Part shown: in pieces, positions 61,473 to 64,000 of the stretch
Numbering within the stretch: the first letter of the stretch is position 1
Layout: every line of letters starts with the position of its first letter
Source of the DNA: Nitrobacter sp. Nb-311A
GTDB taxonomy: Bacteria > Pseudomonadota > Alphaproteobacteria > Rhizobiales > Xanthobacteraceae
Length of the DNA: 64,000 nucleotides
Assembly: GCF_000152905.1 (NCBI RefSeq)
Contig: NZ_AAMY01000005.1
Span: 1-64,000 of the forward strand
Reading direction: 5' to 3'
Notes under the pieces: generated by a model
Database searches by the model: none
Seen by the model: the letters and a program-made list of their open reading frames with translations, nothing else
What the model was told of the DNA's origin: nothing
Translations under genes and position numbers: made by a program

Positions 61473-62642
61473 TCAATCCCACGCAAGCGCGCCGCCGTTC
61501 TGGTATTCGATGACGCGGGTCTCGAAAAAGTTTTTTTCCTTCTTGAGATCCATCGCCTCGCTCATCCACGGAAACGGATTGTCGGTCTCCGCGAACACCG
61601 GCGCAAGCCCGAGCTGGGCGCAGCGACGGTTGGCGATGACGTGCATGTAGGTCTCGCACAGCGCCGCATTGAGGCCGAGAAAGCCGCGCGGCATGGTGTC
61701 CCGTCCATAGGCGGCTTCGAGCTCGGCGGCATTCTTCAGCATGGCGCGCACCTCGTCCTGGAACGTCTTGGTCCAGAGATGCGGGTTCTCGATCTTGATC
61801 TGGTTAATGACATCGATGCCGAAGTTCAGGTGAATCGACTCGTCGCGCAGGATGTATTGATACTGCTCGGCGATGCCGATCATCTTGTTGCGCCGGCCTA
61901 GCGAGAGGATCTGGACGAAACCGGTATAGAACCACATCCCTTCAAACACGACGTAGAAGGCGACCAGGTCGCGCAAAAACGCCTGATCCGCCTCCGGCGT
62001 GCCGGTCTTGAAGCCCGGGTCGTCGAGATGCCGGGTGTGCTTGAGCGCCCAGGCGGCCTTGTCCGTGATCGAAGGCACCTCGCGATACATATTGAATAGC
62101 TCGCCCTCGTCGAGGCCAAGGCTTTCGACAATGTATTGAAAGGTGTGAGTGTGGACGGCCTCCTCGAAGGCCTGCCGCAGCAGATACTGCCGGCATTCCG
62201 GGTTGGTGAGGTGGCGGTAGATCGCCAGTACGATATTGTTGGCGACAAGCGACTCCGACGCCGCGAAGAAACCGAGGTTGCGCTTGACCATGCGCCGCTC
62301 GTCATCGGTCAGGCCGTCCCTCGATTTCCACAGCGCGATGTCGGCCTGCATCGACACCTCGGTCGGCATCCAGTGGTTGTTGCAGCCGGACAGATACTTC
62401 TCCCAGGCCCAGCGGTACTTGAACGGCAGGAGCTGGTTGACGTCGGCGCGGGCGTTGATCATCCGCTTGTCGTCGACGCGCACCCGCGCCGCGCCGCGAT
62501 CGATGTCGCCAAGGCCGGTGGCGTCGGCGGAGGTATCGGTTAGCGTAGGTGATGGATCAGACGCCCCGTCGCTATGCGCAAGCGTCTGCGGCGGAACGGG
62601 CGGTGTCGGCGTGGAAGGAGAAGTATCGGGCCAATCGAGCAT
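61473..62642 (-). CDS. nrdB: Ribonucleotide reductase small subunit, class Ic-like
   Basis: 389 residues. Converts ribonucleotides to deoxyribonucleotides together with NrdA. Metal ligands by alignment to E. coli R2: E130, E161, H164, E234, E268, H271 ([29 protein letters not shown]). The position of the radical Tyr122 (four residues after H164) is F168 in EAVHTHTF. Glu at the first ligand and Phe at the Tyr site is the class Ic (Mn/Fe) pattern first known from Chlamydia. Downstream of nrdA on the same strand. Confidence 0.92.
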   Translation of the reverse strand: MLDWPDTSPSTPTPPVPPQTLAHSDGASDPSPTLTDTSADATGLGDIDRGAARVRVDDKRMINARADVNQLLPFKYRWAWEKYLSGCNNHWMPTEVSMQADIALWKSRDGLTDDERRMVKRNLGFFAASESLVANNIVLAIYRHLTNPECRQYLLRQAFEEAVHTHTFQYIVESLGLDEGELFNMYREVPSITDKAAWALKHTRHLDDPGFKTGTPEADQAFLRDLVAFYVVFEGMWFYTGFVQILSLGRRNKMIGIAEQYQYILRDESIHLNFGIDVINQIKIENPHLWTKTFQDEVRAMLKNAAELEAAYGRDTMPRGFLGLNAALCETYMHVIANRRCAQLGLAPVFAETDNPFPWMSEAMDLKKEKNFFETRVIEYQNGGALAWD

Positions 62643-62705
62643 GAGGGTATTCCTGAATTTCTTTTTCTTTCGTCATGGCCGGCGCGAGCGGGGCATGAGA
62701 GTGCG

Positions 62706-64000
62706 TTACTGACATGCCTCGCAGGTCGGATCCTCGATACGGCAGGATTTCCATCCCTCGCTCGCGGAGGCGGCGGTGGCATGACCATTCAACGGCGCGG
62801 CCGATACCGACGCAGCGACCGCGTTGAGCTTGCCGTCGGTGCCCTTGAGGGTCGATTTCTCGACATGCGTCGCCGATCGCGAGCGCAGGTAATAAGTCGT
62901 CTTCAGGCCACGTTTCCAGGCGTGGCGATAAAGCGCGTCGAGCTTCTTGCCGCTCGGATTGGCGATGTAGAGATTGAGGGACTGCGCTTGGTCGATCCAC
63001 TTTTGCCGCCTCGCCGCGGCATCGATCAGCCAGCTTGAGTCAATCTCGAAGGCGGTAGCATAGAGCGCCTTGAGATCATCGGGGACGCGGTCGATCTGAC
63101 CGACGCTGCCGTCGAAATATTTGAGGTCCGAAATCATCACCTCATCCCACAGGCCGCGCGCCTTGAGGTCGCGCACGAGGTGCGCGTTCACCACCGTGAA
63201 GTCGCCGGACATGTTGGATTTGACATAGAGGTTCTGATAGGCGGGCTCGATCGACTGCGACACGCCGCAGATGTTGGAGATCGTCGCGGTCGGCGCGATC
63301 GCCATGCAGTTCGAGTTGCGCATTCCGATGGTCATGACGCTCTCGCGTAGCGAGTCCCAGTCGAGACGGCTGGAACGGTCGATGTCGACCGCCGCGCCGC
63401 GTGCTTCATCAACGAGCGTGAGAGAGTCGAGCGGCAATATGCCCTTCGACCATAGCGATCCCTGATAGGAGGGATAGCGGCCGCGCTCGGCGGCGAGTTC
63501 GACCGAGCCGGAGATTGCGTAATAGGCGATCGCTTCCATGCTTTCGTCGGCGAAGGAGACGGCCCCATTCGAGGCATAGGGCAGGCGCAGGATGTTGAGC
63601 GCATCCTGAAAGCCCATGACGCCGAGCCCGACCGGCCGGTGCCGTAGGTTCGAGGTTCGCGCCTCCGGAATGGTGTAGAAATTTACGTCGAGCACGTTGT
63701 CGAGCATACGCATCGCGATCCTGACCGTGCGCGCGAGATGCTCGTGGTCGAGCTTGCCGTCCTTGATGTGGCTGACGAGATTAACCGAGCCGAGATTGCA
63801 AACCGCGACCTCGGTGTTCGAGGTGTTGAGCGTGATCTCGGTGCAGAGATTCGAGGAATGAACGACGCCGCAATGTTGCTGGGGCGAACGCAGATTGCAG
63901 GGATCCTTGAAGGTGATCCACGGATGCCCGGTCTCGAACAGCATGGTCAGCATGCGCCGCCACAGGTCGACGGCGCGGACCTGCTTCGTCACCCGCAGCT
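62706..64000 (-). CDS. nrdA: Ribonucleotide reductase large subunit (partial)
   Basis: C-terminal about 430 residues; the gene continues past the right edge. Active-site loop [13 protein letters not shown] with the radical Cys and its Asn/Glu partners, NLGSVNL (partner Cys in [10 protein letters not shown]), [20 protein letters not shown] and the C-terminal redox pair CEACQ. A variable linker (about 60 residues rich in Ala/Ser) precedes the CEAC tail. nrdB follows after 63 bp. Confidence 0.95.
   Translation of the reverse strand, partial: LRVTKQVRAVDLWRRMLTMLFETGHPWITFKDPCNLRSPQQHCGVVHSSNLCTEITLNTSNTEVAVCNLGSVNLVSHIKDGKLDHEHLARTVRIAMRMLDNVLDVNFYTIPEARTSNLRHRPVGLGVMGFQDALNILRLPYASNGAVSFADESMEAIAYYAISGSVELAAERGRYPSYQGSLWSKGILPLDSLTLVDEARGAAVDIDRSSRLDWDSLRESVMTIGMRNSNCMAIAPTATISNICGVSQSIEPAYQNLYVKSNMSGDFTVVNAHLVRDLKARGLWDEVMISDLKYFDGSVGQIDRVPDDLKALYATAFEIDSSWLIDAAARRQKWIDQAQSLNLYIANPSGKKLDALYRHAWKRGLKTTYYLRSRSATHVEKSTLKGTDGKLNAVAASVSAAPLNGHATAASASEGWKSCRIEDPTCEACQ

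Noticed and set aside
1-64000. CRISPR arrays, rRNA and tRNA genes
   Set aside because: No regularly spaced repeats and no rRNA core sequence seen; no tRNA cloverleaf was recognised by eye, though a tRNA covariance search was not possible.

Overview
The window is high-GC alphaproteobacterial DNA. The genes read like a member of the Nitrobacteraceae/Bradyrhizobiaceae (Nitrobacter, Bradyrhizobium, Afipia type). This is inferred from gene style, from an operon of TonB/ExbBD with several TonB-dependent receptors, and from a dispersed intergenic repeat (25148-25221, 61366-61443) of the kind familiar from that family; it was not tested by any search. The window mixes core genes (hisS, nrdA, nrdB) with a large accessory block and many decayed gene remnants.

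Region 1 (1-14.5 kb) is a metal and siderophore uptake island. A leftward exbB-exbD-tonB operon supplies energy to two intact TonB-dependent receptors (3945-6284, 8296-10620). A third receptor has lost its plug domain (12522-13952). Each intact receptor is preceded by a nearly identical DUF2946-type Cys/His protein. The first is followed by a PepSY membrane protein and the second only by a 36-codon PepSY scrap. A separate cassette, a CxxC protein plus a short leader ORF, occurs twice on the minus strand, once before exbB and once before a gene with an RNA-polymerase alpha-CTD-like helix-hairpin-helix. A copper-uptake-associated periplasmic protein closes the island.

Region 2 (14.5-20 kb) is ordinary chromosome: a short M41-like HEAGH protein, a GST with a coupled DUF5996 gene, a KGG stress protein, a universal stress protein and an FAD monooxygenase.

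Region 3 (19.9-25.0 kb) is a molybdenum storage locus, DUF2478-mosB-mosA, with palindromic Mo-box-like sites. mosA is cut near its 3' end by a 2477-bp IS21-family element (istA with a frameshift, istB intact). No target duplication is visible. The right junction enters the last 19 codons of a different gene that looks like a TOBE-type molybdate-binding domain, so the element probably also marks a deletion.

Region 4 (25.2-51.2 kb) is the main find: a 19-gene, all-leftward extracellular contractile injection system (eCIS) locus. From 5' to 3' it encodes sheath, tube, a Zn-ribbon gp26-like protein, a disordered protein, a DUF4255 tail terminator, an AAA+ ATPase, a small protein, a DUF4157 protein with an HNH-like C-terminus (candidate cargo), then, after an AT-rich gap, the CIS tube adaptor, a LysM-like protein, gpD hub, gpV spike, a small unassigned protein, gp25, two gpJ baseplate proteins, a tail protein I, a DUF6519/beta-helix fibre-like protein and a coiled-coil protein. 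One gpJ carries a seven-repeat PLL/DUF346-type beta-propeller inside the baseplate protein. There are no capsid, terminase or integrase genes and no T6SS membrane-complex genes.

Region 5 (51.2-64 kb) returns to chromosome: hisS, an L,D-transpeptidase, an amino-acid-binding protein, a DUF938 methyltransferase, a DsrE protein and an MBL-rhodanese persulfide-dioxygenase-like protein, remnants of a receptor and of a VOC gene, a MarR regulator, a VOC protein, and nrdB/nrdA. The nrdA gene runs off the right edge. NrdB has the metal-ligand and Phe pattern of a class Ic enzyme without a tyrosyl radical.
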